Below the pieces are notes generated by a model, which did no database searches, was not told the DNA's origin, and was given only the letters and a program-made list of their open reading frames with translations. 64,000 nt of DNA, taken from contig NZ_WKEQ01000032.1 of the NCBI RefSeq assembly GCF_021605415.1, positions 1 through 64,000 of the forward strand, read 5' to 3'. A program made the position numbers and the translations under genes. The stretch's first letter is position 1. Each line of letters starts with the position of its first letter. This DNA comes from Pseudomonas syringae (GTDB taxonomy: Bacteria; Pseudomonadota; Gammaproteobacteria; Pseudomonadales; Pseudomonadaceae). Shown here piece after piece: positions 51,676 to 59,304 of this stretch.

Positions 51676-51706
51676 AAAAAAATGCGCAGGCCAAAGACCT
51701 GCGCAT
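51676..51706 (-). terminator. Terminator for the PepSY gene
   Basis: ATGCGCAGG and CCTGCGCAT around a seven-base loop are followed on the minus strand by seven T residues. It also lies four bases past the toxin-like gene stop. Confidence 0.85.
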
Positions 51707-51737
51707 TGTATGTTCAACCGATGAGGGCGAGCGCCTC

Positions 51738-52007
51738 TCAGTCTTTTTGATCGCGCAACACGTTGCCCGAAGCGCCGTCGATACGGAACTCATAGACCAC
51801 GCCGTCGGCCTTGCGCCCCTCGCCCTTCCAGTAGCCGTCGTTATCCGCCTCGATTTCATATACCTCGACATAACCGGCCTTCGTCTTGACGGTTTCAATG
51901 GCCTTTTCAATGGTGATCCAGCCCGCGCCCGGACGATCTGCCAAAGCGGCTCCGGCACTCAACAGACCGATACACGTGATCGCGGCAGTCAGGGTTTTTC
52001 TGATCAT
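51738..52007 (-). CDS. PepSY domain exported protein
   Basis: An 89-residue protein with a signal peptide (MIRKTLTAAITCIGLLSAGAALA, about 23) and one PepSY domain (WITIEKAIETVKTKAGYVEVYEIEADNDGYWKGEGRKADGVVYEFRIDGASGNVL). PepSY domains occur on protease propeptides and in two-component-linked periplasmic proteins. The start is the ATG seven bases after GGAG; the frame to 52160 would overlap the fecR promoter. It is divergent from fecR, and a terminator lies downstream. Confidence 0.88.
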   Translation of the reverse strand: MIRKTLTAAITCIGLLSAGAALADRPGAGWITIEKAIETVKTKAGYVEVYEIEADNDGYWKGEGRKADGVVYEFRIDGASGNVLRDQKD

Positions 52008-52159
52008 TTTTTCACTCCATTTGTGGATGATGTTTCCTGTTGACCTTTTTTTTGGTCGCCTGGGCAAAAAATAAGTTCCACTTTGATAGTTAATTGCCAT
52101 GACTGATGTTCTCGCCACGTTGCCCTCAAGGTTAGAATGCAGGAAATCAGGACGAGTCA

Positions 52160-53167
52160 ATGACCCAAGACACTCTCTCCGAAGCCGAATACGATGCGAT
52201 CACCGATGCCGCCGCGCATTGGTGCATGCGTATGCATGCCGTTGACTGTACCGAACAGGAACGCCAGGCATTTGAGCATTGGTACGCCGGGCACCCGCTT
52301 CACGCGTTCGAGTACGATGCGATGCTGGAGATCTGGGAGGTCGCCGAACACTTGCCGCGTCCCGAGCCGGCCGACATCCCGGTGCCGAGCCTGCCCGCGC
52401 CCACTCGCTCATGGCGTCACTACGCAATCGCCGCCGGCGTCTGTGCGCTGGCATTGCCGCTGGCCGGTATCACTGGCTGGAACCTCGGTTGGCTGCCTGA
52501 CAGCTATCAGCATTTTGAAGCCACCGACACGGTTCGCCACATCACCCTGGGCGACGGCAGTCAGGTCGAGCTGAACCTCAACAGCGAACTGACTTACAGC
52601 AATTACAAGGATCAACGTCGGGTCACGCTAAAAAAGGGTGAAGCGTTTTTCAACGTCACTCACGACATGACTCATCCGTTCGTTGTCCGGGCAGCGGAAG
52701 GCCGGATCCGCGTGACCGGCACCCGTTTCAACGTCTGGATGTATGAAGATCAAGTTCGGGTGAATCTGATCGAAGGTTCGGTGCTGGTCACCAGTAATAC
52801 GCAGCTGTCCGGCGATGGCTTGCGCCTTGGTCCGTCGATGCAGGCGCGTTACAGGCATGGCGATTACATGCCGCAGATCAGCCAGACCTATGCCAATGAC
52901 AACGCGCTGGCCTGGCGCAACGGCAAACTGGTCATCGACAACCTGGCGCTGAACGAAGCCTTGCCGCTGATCAATCGCTATCTCGACAAGCCGGTGATGC
53001 TGGCGGATGCCGGCACTGGCTCGATCCGTGTCGGCGGCATCTACAACATCAAAGAGATGAACAGCCTGGTCGGGTCACTGCCCAAGGTGTTGCCGGTGTA
53101 TGTGACTCGCAACAAGCAAGGCAATCCGGTCATCAACTCAATGCCTCAACGGCCTCCAAAAAGCTGA
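52160..53167 (+). CDS. FecR-family anti-sigma regulator, FpvR-like
   Basis: A 335-residue protein. Residues 14-60 form the cytoplasmic anti-sigma DUF4880 (AAHWCMRMHAVDCTEQERQAFEHWYAGHPLHAFEYDAM). One membrane helix spans about 86-108, then the FecR domain in the periplasm (HITLGDGSQVELNLNSELTY, GEAFFNVTHDMTHPFVVRAAEGRIRVTGTRFNV), and a C-terminal signalling region (LNEALPLINRYLDKPV). FecR proteins hold ECF sigma factors and respond to a TonB receptor. No sigma factor or TonB-receptor gene is in the window. Adjacency to pvdQ suggests FpvR of the pyoverdine system (inference). Confidence 0.88.
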   Translation: MTQDTLSEAEYDAITDAAAHWCMRMHAVDCTEQERQAFEHWYAGHPLHAFEYDAMLEIWEVAEHLPRPEPADIPVPSLPAPTRSWRHYAIAAGVCALALPLAGITGWNLGWLPDSYQHFEATDTVRHITLGDGSQVELNLNSELTYSNYKDQRRVTLKKGEAFFNVTHDMTHPFVVRAAEGRIRVTGTRFNVWMYEDQVRVNLIEGSVLVTSNTQLSGDGLRLGPSMQARYRHGDYMPQISQTYANDNALAWRNGKLVIDNLALNEALPLINRYLDKPVMLADAGTGSIRVGGIYNIKEMNSLVGSLPKVLPVYVTRNKQGNPVINSMPQRPPKS

Positions 53168-53206
53168 AGGCCACACCCTTTTCAGGATGCGGCCTTCGCA
53201 TTTTTT
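53166..53206 (+). terminator. Terminator after fecR-like gene
   Basis: GAAGGCC and GGCCTTC arms, about 18-base loop, followed by GCATTTTTT. The opposite gene pvdQ ends 13 bases beyond. Confidence 0.7.
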
Positions 53207-53218
53207 ACTTGTCCGCCG

Positions 53219-55564
53219 TTATTGCGCGGCGACCTTCCCTGCCTTGTCCAGCGCTTCACTCACGGTCTGCACCTGATACTGCGGGTCAGCCTTGATCTGC
53301 GCCTCGGTGAACGGCATCGTGCTCCACTGTTTCTTCGAGAACGCCTGGGTTTGATCCCGCGAATATTTCGACGCCGGATCGCTCGACAGTGAAAACGCCA
53401 GCAAGCCTTGAGCGTGCGGTCCTTTTTCGTCGAAGGTCACCACTTGCAAATAGCTCGTGCCGCTGATCACCTCAAGCTTGCCGTCTTCGCGCGGCACACT
53501 CTGGATTGCGTTGTAGATACCCAGCGTGCCCGGCCCGCCGTGAATCGGCGTCTGTTGGCCGCCGCTGCTGGCGACTTGAATGTCGCCCCAACGTGTGTCT
53601 TGGGTGATGCCCATTTTGCCGGTCAACGCGACCGAGGCCAGCATCGCTTCGCGCAACGCCTTAGCCACTGACGGTTGTTCGACCGCGAGACCTCGCGGTG
53701 TGTGTTGCGCGTCTTTTGGATCGAACGGCACCCGCCAGATACCCGGCGACGCTTGCAAGGTTTGCATGATGTTCTGGAAATGCACCAGGCCCGGCCCGGA
53801 ATCCAGATTCGCTCGCCCATCCCACGCCTTGAGGCTGGTACACGCCGGTTTCAGCGCAGCCGCATCAGCGCCCAGATCGGCGGCACAGAAACTCAATAGA
53901 TCCGGTACAACCTGCGTCGCCAGATAGACCTGATCATCCATCACCATCGCCTGCAAATCCTTCACCGCCAACGGCCCTTTCCGACCGAGCGTGTTCAGCC
54001 GATCCAGCGCAAACCGCGAGCGCAAGCCCAGAGGCTGGCCGTCCTGGCTGATCAACGGCGAATAGCCGGTCAGCGGTTGCGCCGGGTTGGCCAGCCACGC
54101 CGAATCGTTGGAATGCTGCACGAAGTCTTTGCGCAACAGCTGCGGCAATTGGCTGGCGGCATAAATGCCTTTTTGCGCGGCATGCGGATCGATGTCCCAG
54201 GCACAATCGCTGTTGGAACCGTCCAGCACGATCAACTGCAAGCCGATGCGCGGATCGCTGCACTTGGCCAGCTTGTTGGCACTGACGTTCGGCACCACCG
54301 AGAGGTTCATGTACAGCGTCTGGCCTTTGTCATCCACCGCCAGGGTATTGACCCACGGAATGCCCTGAATCTTGTGCACCGAATCCTGCAAATCCTTGAG
54401 CGTTGCCGCACGGTTCATCGAGTACCACTGATTCAACACACGGTCGTTGTCAATGTTCGCGTCACGCAGGCTATAGGCGTATTGATTGTCCCAGTCGAGC
54501 TTGCCGGGCCATTGCACCACCGGACCGAATTGCGAACTGTAGACCTCGCGGGCAACCGGTTTGACCTGACCGTCCGCCTGTTTGACGTGCACGGTGACAG
54601 TCTGTTTGCTCATCGGCAGCGACTTGCCGTCCAGCAGATAACGGGTCGGATCCTTCGGATCGAGTTGCAGGCGATACAGGGTGAAATGTTTCGACGAATC
54701 GACGGTGTGCGTCCACGCCAGGTGCTGGTTGAAACCGATGTTGATCATCGGCAGGCCCGGCAACGCGGCGCCCATTACATCGAGTTTGCCCGGGATGGTC
54801 AGGTGCATCTGATAGAAGCGCATGCCGCCGACCCACGGAAAGTGCGGGTTGGCCAGGAGCATGCCACGGCCGTTGAACGAGCGCTCGCTGCCGACCGCCA
54901 CTGCATTGCTGCCGCGATCCAAAGCGAAGCGCTGCAGGCGGTTGTCGGCCAATTGATAGGCGCTGTTGTTACTTTGCGCCTGCGCCGTGGTTTGTGGCGG
55001 TGTGGCACCGACGAGTGCTTCAGCGAACTGCCCCACCCCGCCCTCGACCAGCAAGCGGCGGGTCAGCTTGACCAGGTCTTCGGCGGTAATATCGCGAACC
55101 CATTCACCCTGGCATTGTTGCGGCAAACTTTGCTGGCTGCGCTCGGCCAAATAGCGGTTGTAACCGGCGGCGTAGCCGCTCACCAGGTCACGCACCTCCA
55201 CCGGTTGCGCCTGCCAGAACGCGTCGACCGCTTGCGGTGTGTTGAGCCAGGTAAAGAACACGTCGCTGACGCGGTTCTCCCGCTGCTCGACCGTGAACTG
55301 TTCAGGGCCAAAATAACGCGAGCGCTCGCCATTGACGGTGACGATTTCGTTGGCCAGCAGACAGAGATTGTCCTGAGCGTAGGCATAACCGATGCCGAAG
55401 CCGAGGCCGCGTTCGCTTTCAGCACGAATGTGCGGCACTCCGAACGTGGTGCGACGGATGTCGGCACCGACCTGGGCCGAAGGGCTGAGCGCATGGGCCG
55501 ACAGGCTAAGCCCGAGAAACATGCCGGCCAGGGTCAGTCCGGTTAATTGTCTGGAATTTATCAC
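53219..55564 (-). CDS. pvdQ: PvdQ acyl-homoserine lactone/pyoverdine acylase
   Basis: A 781-residue Ntn-hydrolase, close to P. aeruginosa PvdQ over the whole length. Signal peptide to about residue 25 (SAHA). The precursor is cut ahead of serine 219 in DRG|SNAVAVGSER, making the alpha and beta chains with Ser219 as the N-terminal nucleophile; HFPWVGGMRFYQMHLTIPG and NIGFNQHLAWTHTVDSS follow. PvdQ removes the fatty-acid tail from the pyoverdine precursor in the periplasm and also hydrolyses long-chain acyl-homoserine lactones. The start is GTG at 55564 after AGGAG. A PvdS-type promoter candidate lies just upstream. Confidence 0.95.
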   Translation of the reverse strand: MINSRQLTGLTLAGMFLGLSLSAHALSPSAQVGADIRRTTFGVPHIRAESERGLGFGIGYAYAQDNLCLLANEIVTVNGERSRYFGPEQFTVEQRENRVSDVFFTWLNTPQAVDAFWQAQPVEVRDLVSGYAAGYNRYLAERSQQSLPQQCQGEWVRDITAEDLVKLTRRLLVEGGVGQFAEALVGATPPQTTAQAQSNNSAYQLADNRLQRFALDRGSNAVAVGSERSFNGRGMLLANPHFPWVGGMRFYQMHLTIPGKLDVMGAALPGLPMINIGFNQHLAWTHTVDSSKHFTLYRLQLDPKDPTRYLLDGKSLPMSKQTVTVHVKQADGQVKPVAREVYSSQFGPVVQWPGKLDWDNQYAYSLRDANIDNDRVLNQWYSMNRAATLKDLQDSVHKIQGIPWVNTLAVDDKGQTLYMNLSVVPNVSANKLAKCSDPRIGLQLIVLDGSNSDCAWDIDPHAAQKGIYAASQLPQLLRKDFVQHSNDSAWLANPAQPLTGYSPLISQDGQPLGLRSRFALDRLNTLGRKGPLAVKDLQAMVMDDQVYLATQVVPDLLSFCAADLGADAAALKPACTSLKAWDGRANLDSGPGLVHFQNIMQTLQASPGIWRVPFDPKDAQHTPRGLAVEQPSVAKALREAMLASVALTGKMGITQDTRWGDIQVASSGGQQTPIHGGPGTLGIYNAIQSVPREDGKLEVISGTSYLQVVTFDEKGPHAQGLLAFSLSSDPASKYSRDQTQAFSKKQWSTMPFTEAQIKADPQYQVQTVSEALDKAGKVAAQ

Positions 55565-55596
55565 GCTCGCTCCTGATGGTTTTGTCTGTTCAGGAA

Positions 55597-55619
55597 ACGA
55601 AGTCGAGGAGAAAAATTTA
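55597..55619 (-). promoter_or_regulatory. Candidate PvdS iron-starvation box for pvdQ
   Basis: On the minus strand TAAAT (55619-55615) and CGT (55599-55597) are spaced by 15 bases, close to the PvdS consensus TAAAT-N16-CGT, 33 bases before the pvdQ start. The spacer is one base short, so the call is tentative. Confidence 0.4.
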
Positions 55620-55779
55620 AGCGTTGAAACGGCTATTTGAAGCAACGTTTACGGGCTGGCGACATTCTTGCGACAAATTTTCTACGTTTTGTCGTTCATG
55701 ATTTTTCCTGCTGATTCGTCTTATACCTTGAGAGCACACAAGAACCCTCGCAGACCAGGCTCTGAAAAGGAGTAATCCC

Positions 55780-56157
55780 ATGTACAACTCGCAACTACCA
55801 ACGGAAGGTAGCCCGATGTCGCCTGGAGGTTCCATGACGGCTGGAGCCGGCAATTTCGGACAACGCGCCGAGCGTCATGGCAACGAACGCATCCGCTTGC
55901 TGCTCAAGAGCTTCGGCCTGCGTACCAGCCTGATTCGGCTGAAAGTCATCGACGCGCTGCTGATCGCCGCCGAAAGCGATCGCCGCCTGGGTGTGCGCGG
56001 GGTTCACAGCCAGTTGCTGGATCTGGACATTCCGCTGTCCTTCCTCAGCGTGCGCGAGGTGTTGAAACGCCTGAGCGCCGAAGGCGTGATCACCTTCAAC
56101 GCCGACAAAAGCTACAGCCTGCATCCACAGGCCGCCGCCCTCCTCAACGGTGATTGA
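55780..56157 (+). CDS. Fur-like winged-helix protein, PA2384-type
   Basis: A 125-residue protein; residues about 33-110 form a winged helix similar to the Fur DNA-binding domain (NERIRLLLKSFGLRTSLIRLKVIDALLIAAE, FLSVREVLKRLSAEGVI). The Fur metal-binding C-terminal domain is missing, so sensing must be different. P. aeruginosa PA2384, a Fur-like gene affecting iron acquisition, sits next to pvdQ (PA2385); this gene occupies the same position. AAGGAG precedes the start. Confidence 0.85.
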   Translation: MYNSQLPTEGSPMSPGGSMTAGAGNFGQRAERHGNERIRLLLKSFGLRTSLIRLKVIDALLIAAESDRRLGVRGVHSQLLDLDIPLSFLSVREVLKRLSAEGVITFNADKSYSLHPQAAALLNGD

Positions 56158-56169
56158 GACACGCCGCCG

Positions 56170-56358
56170 TCAAGGCTTCACCTTGCGGCGCAGGATGCCG
56201 TTGATAACGACAACAACGACCGCCACGGCCATGGCGATGTACTGAAAGGTCTGCTCGCTGATCACACCGGTTCTCTGCAGCCAAGTCAGGCCCAGCAGGA
56301 TCGCGACCATGGCCAGGATGATCAGAAGCGAATATTTCAAGCGTTGCGAATGGGTCAT
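56170..56358 (-). CDS. Small two-helix membrane protein
   Basis: A 62-residue protein with two membrane segments: LKYSLLIILAMVAILLGLTWL and TFQYIAMAVAVVVVVINGIL. No family is recognised. AGGAA precedes the ATG at 56358; longer frames lack support. It is convergent with the Fur-like gene, 12 bases away. Confidence 0.65.
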   Translation of the reverse strand: MTHSQRLKYSLLIILAMVAILLGLTWLQRTGVISEQTFQYIAMAVAVVVVVINGILRRKVKP

Positions 56359-56516
56359 TGCGGGTTCCTGAATCTTTGAAATGTATCCGGTTTGTATCCG
56401 CCTGCATGCCAAGCACCTACCATGTCCCGGGGATGCGGCACGGCAAACGGGGTCTCATGTTACAGCCGATGAAGAGATTTGGCTTCATTACGGCAATCAC
56501 CATGAGGAACCTTGAA

Positions 56517-56651
56517 ATGCTTCGTCGAATCACCTGGCTGATTCCTGTTCTCGCACTGCTGACACTCAGCGGCTGCATCTTTTTCCCTCACGGCGGCGGT
56601 CATGGCGGTCATCGCCATTATCAGGAAGGCCCCGGTTACTATCACCGATAG
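56517..56651 (+). CDS. Tiny His/Gly-rich lipoprotein
   Basis: A 44-residue lipoprotein: a short signal with lipobox LSGC (Cys at about 18) and a mature part of mostly Gly, His and Tyr (HGGGHGGHRHYQEGPGYYHR). Such small His/Gly lipoproteins are common in Proteobacteria, of unknown role; metal binding is conceivable. GAGGA precedes the ATG by eight bases. Confidence 0.7.
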   Translation: MLRRITWLIPVLALLTLSGCIFFPHGGGHGGHRHYQEGPGYYHR

Positions 56652-56723
56652 TCTTGAAGTACGCTTTCAATGCTGACCGACAGGATGCCGGCGTCAGCGG
56701 CAATAAAGATTGAATGCCCCATG

Positions 56724-56749
56724 CAATGCCCGCCAATTGGCGGGCATTG
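56724..56749. repeat. 26-bp perfect palindrome
   Basis: CAATGCCCGCCAA (56724-56736) and its exact complement (56737-56749) abut without a spacer. Neither strand has a T-run. It is 73 bases after the lipoprotein gene and 160 before the MFS start. Confidence 0.85.
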
Positions 56750-56759
56750 TCATTCATGA

Positions 56760-56784
56760 ATAAAAAACAGCCGCTGTTATTTAT
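56760..56784. promoter_or_regulatory. Operator-like dyad upstream of the LuxC/LuxE operon
   Basis: ATAAAAAACAG (56760-56770) and CTGTTATTTAT (56774-56784) are inverted arms with one mismatch around CCG. The AT-rich dyad lies 124 bases before the first gene of the operon, the right place for a dimeric repressor or activator. The partner protein is unknown. Confidence 0.45.
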
Positions 56785-56908
56785 CGGGTTCAATTCACAC
56801 GCAACTTCGACAATTGAAATTTAATGTCGCAGCAAAGCATTGGCGGGCCTTCGCAAGTCCCCATAGGCTGCGGACAACCTTCATTGATTGCAAAAACAAG
56901 GATGTTTC

Positions 56909-58162
56909 ATGCAAAGAACTTTAATCACTATTAAACCCGTTCATTTGCTCGGCTTTTGCCTCGCATTAACTGGCTTTGAACTTTTAACGTATATGGCCAG
57001 CGATATGATCATGCCAGCCATGTTAAGTGTCACCGAAGAGTTCGAAGCAGACGCCCGACACGTACCCAATGCCTTTTATTTTTATTTGCTCGGCGGAGCC
57101 TGCCTGCAATGGCTGATAGGGCCGCTGTCCGATCATTTTGGGCGACGCCCCCTCTTGTTGATCGGTTGCGCACTGTTCGCCCTGTCATGCATCGCGGCAT
57201 TCGCCACGCAGCAGATCGAGATCTTCAACCTTTTGAGAATTGTCCAGGGCGTGGGGCTCGGGTTCGTTGTCGCCGTCAGCTATCCAGTCTTGCAGGAAGT
57301 ATTTCGCGAAGCGGACGCTGTCCGCATGATGGCGTTACTTGGCAACATTGCGCTGCTGTCGCCATTGCTCGGCCCGCTGATCGGCAGTCTGTTGTTGGAA
57401 TGGCTGACCTGGCGCGAGCTGTTTCTCAGCCTGGGACTGGCGGCCGTTATTGTCTGGCTTGGACTTTTGAAGTGCATGCCGGAGACGGTCGGGGTGACTC
57501 GCCACGATGAACAAAGCCTGGCGTCGGTGGCGTTTTCATGGCGTTCCATCGCAGAGCGTTATCGAACGCTGCTCGGCAACCATCGATTTCTCACCGCCAG
57601 CTGCGCGCTGGGCTTGATGAGCCTGCCGTTGATTGCCTGGATCGGCATGGCGCCCCTGTTGCTGATTCAGGTACAGGGTTTGTCTTCTCTGCACTACGGG
57701 CTCTGGCAACTGCCCATTTTCGCGGCCGTGATCGCCGGCAATCTGATTCTGGATCGGCTGCTGCCACGCCTGTCATTGGTCAGCATTTTGCGAGTGGCGC
57801 TGTGGCCCTTCTGCCTGGGCCTGGCGGGGCTGGCAACACTTTCACAAAGTCATGCGTCGGTCGCGCCGCTGGTGATCTGCCTGATGCTGTACGCCATCGG
57901 ACTGGGCATGAGCAACGCGGCGCTGTACCGGCTTGCGCTGTTTGCCAGCGATGACGGCAAAGGGCTTGTCTCCGCCATGATCGGCATGATTTCAATCGCT
58001 GTGATGGGCGCCGGGGGCATGCTCATTGCCCGGCTCGGAGGTGGATCCAGCCTTGAAGCCTTTGCACTGCTGATTGCACTGGGTGGGTTTTTCAGCCTGC
58101 CGCTACTGTGGTTTTTCCTGCAAGGCGCTGATGAAGCGCTTGCTTCTTCCATCGTTCAATAA
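56909..58162 (+). CDS. MFS exporter, Bcr/CflA-MdfA-like
   Basis: A 417-residue protein with 12 membrane segments. Motif A is GPLSDHFGRRPLLLIG (about 73-88). The N-terminal TYMASDMIMPAMLSV (DMxxPAM) segment matches the Bcr/CflA/MdfA drug-proton antiporters. The likely task is export of the product made by the downstream enzymes. The ATG at 56909 follows AAGGA; a TTG at 56888 is not favoured. It leads an operon with the LuxE-like gene 10 bases after its stop. Confidence 0.88.
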   Translation: MQRTLITIKPVHLLGFCLALTGFELLTYMASDMIMPAMLSVTEEFEADARHVPNAFYFYLLGGACLQWLIGPLSDHFGRRPLLLIGCALFALSCIAAFATQQIEIFNLLRIVQGVGLGFVVAVSYPVLQEVFREADAVRMMALLGNIALLSPLLGPLIGSLLLEWLTWRELFLSLGLAAVIVWLGLLKCMPETVGVTRHDEQSLASVAFSWRSIAERYRTLLGNHRFLTASCALGLMSLPLIAWIGMAPLLLIQVQGLSSLHYGLWQLPIFAAVIAGNLILDRLLPRLSLVSILRVALWPFCLGLAGLATLSQSHASVAPLVICLMLYAIGLGMSNAALYRLALFASDDGKGLVSAMIGMISIAVMGAGGMLIARLGGGSSLEAFALLIALGGFFSLPLLWFFLQGADEALASSIVQ

Positions 58163-58172
58163 AGGACTATTG

Positions 58173-59303
58173 ATGATTGATTTACCTCACTGCGAGGCGC
58201 TTTGCGCGCTGCCGCACCCTTATGCCCTGGACGCCGTTCCGCCGGGGCTGTTCGACCAGGCCATGGCCGAGATCAGCCGCTTTCATTGTCGGCAAACGCC
58301 CGGCTACGAACGCTGGCTGAACGCCAACGGGCTCACTGTCGACGACCTCGACACGCTGCAAGACTGGTCACGTCTGCCACCGGTGTTCGCCAGTTTTTTC
58401 AAACGCCAGTTGTGGCTCAGCTCGACCGGCGAGGATGCTCTGGAACTGACGTCCTCTGGCACCACCGGCGAGAAAAGCCGCATGCGCTACGACGCACGCA
58501 GCCTGGCCGCCGCTCAATTCATGGTCGCGCAGATCTTCCGCGAGTACGGCTGGGACACCCCCGATACGCCCTGCAACTACCTGCTGCTCAGCTACGAGCC
58601 ACAGAATCAAATCACCCTGGGCACCTCGTTCACCGATCAGTTTCTCTGCCGCTTTGCCCCGGCCAACAGGGTGTTCTACGCGCTGCGCAGCAATGGCGAG
58701 GGCCATCAGTTCGATGTGTTCGGCACGCTGGCCGCCTTGCAGGCGTTCGCCGAAGAAGGCCTGCCGGTGCGGCTTTTCGGTTTCCCCGCGTTCTTGTGGG
58801 AAACCCTGCAACACATGCGGACGACCGGAGTGCCGGATCTGAAACTGCCCGCCGGTTCGCTGGCGTTTTTCGGCGGTGGCTGGAAATCCCGCAGCACTGA
58901 AGAAATACCCCGCGAGGACTTGTACGCGCGTATTCATCAACAACTGGGCATCGCGCCGATCCATTGCCGCGACGGTTACGGTGCGGTCGAGCATGCGGTG
59001 CCTTACATCGAATGCACTCATCATCGCTTCCATGCGCCGGTGTATTCCAAAGTGCTGGTGCGCAACCCAACCGATTTCTCGCTTCAACCATACGGCCAGC
59101 CCGGTTTGCTCGGGTTCGTCTCGCCGTACATTTCATCGAGTCCGGCCCACGCCGTGGTGATGAGCGATTGGGCGACGTTGCACCCGGGGTCGAGTTGCGA
59201 CTGCGAACTGAGCACCGACTGGTTCGAACTGCATGGCCGCGCCGGCACCAGCATCGGCAGAAGTTGTGCCATGGCTGCGGCCGAACTGCTGGGAGGCCAC
59301 TGA
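58173..59303 (+). CDS. LuxE-like acyl-protein synthetase
   Basis: A 376-residue adenylate-forming enzyme of the LuxE family. The ATP loop is TSSGTTGEKSRMRYD (T93-G99), followed by FGFPAFLWETL and FGGGWKSRSTEEI. Near the C-terminus CDCELSTDWFELHGRAG and SCAMAAAELL carry a cysteine (C365), where LuxE of luminous bacteria has the cysteine that holds the acyl group. LuxE activates a fatty acid with ATP and passes it to the reductase LuxC. Here no luciferase is present, so the acyl group feeds another route. It ends one base before the LuxC-fusion start. AAAGGA precedes the ATG. Confidence 0.88.
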   Translation: MIDLPHCEALCALPHPYALDAVPPGLFDQAMAEISRFHCRQTPGYERWLNANGLTVDDLDTLQDWSRLPPVFASFFKRQLWLSSTGEDALELTSSGTTGEKSRMRYDARSLAAAQFMVAQIFREYGWDTPDTPCNYLLLSYEPQNQITLGTSFTDQFLCRFAPANRVFYALRSNGEGHQFDVFGTLAALQAFAEEGLPVRLFGFPAFLWETLQHMRTTGVPDLKLPAGSLAFFGGGWKSRSTEEIPREDLYARIHQQLGIAPIHCRDGYGAVEHAVPYIECTHHRFHAPVYSKVLVRNPTDFSLQPYGQPGLLGFVSPYISSSPAHAVVMSDWATLHPGSSCDCELSTDWFELHGRAGTSIGRSCAMAAAELLGGH

Positions 59304-59304
59304 T

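Noticed and set aside
54077..55546. 489-codon frame opposite pvdQ
   Set aside because: Shadow of pvdQ; no motifs and no ribosome site.
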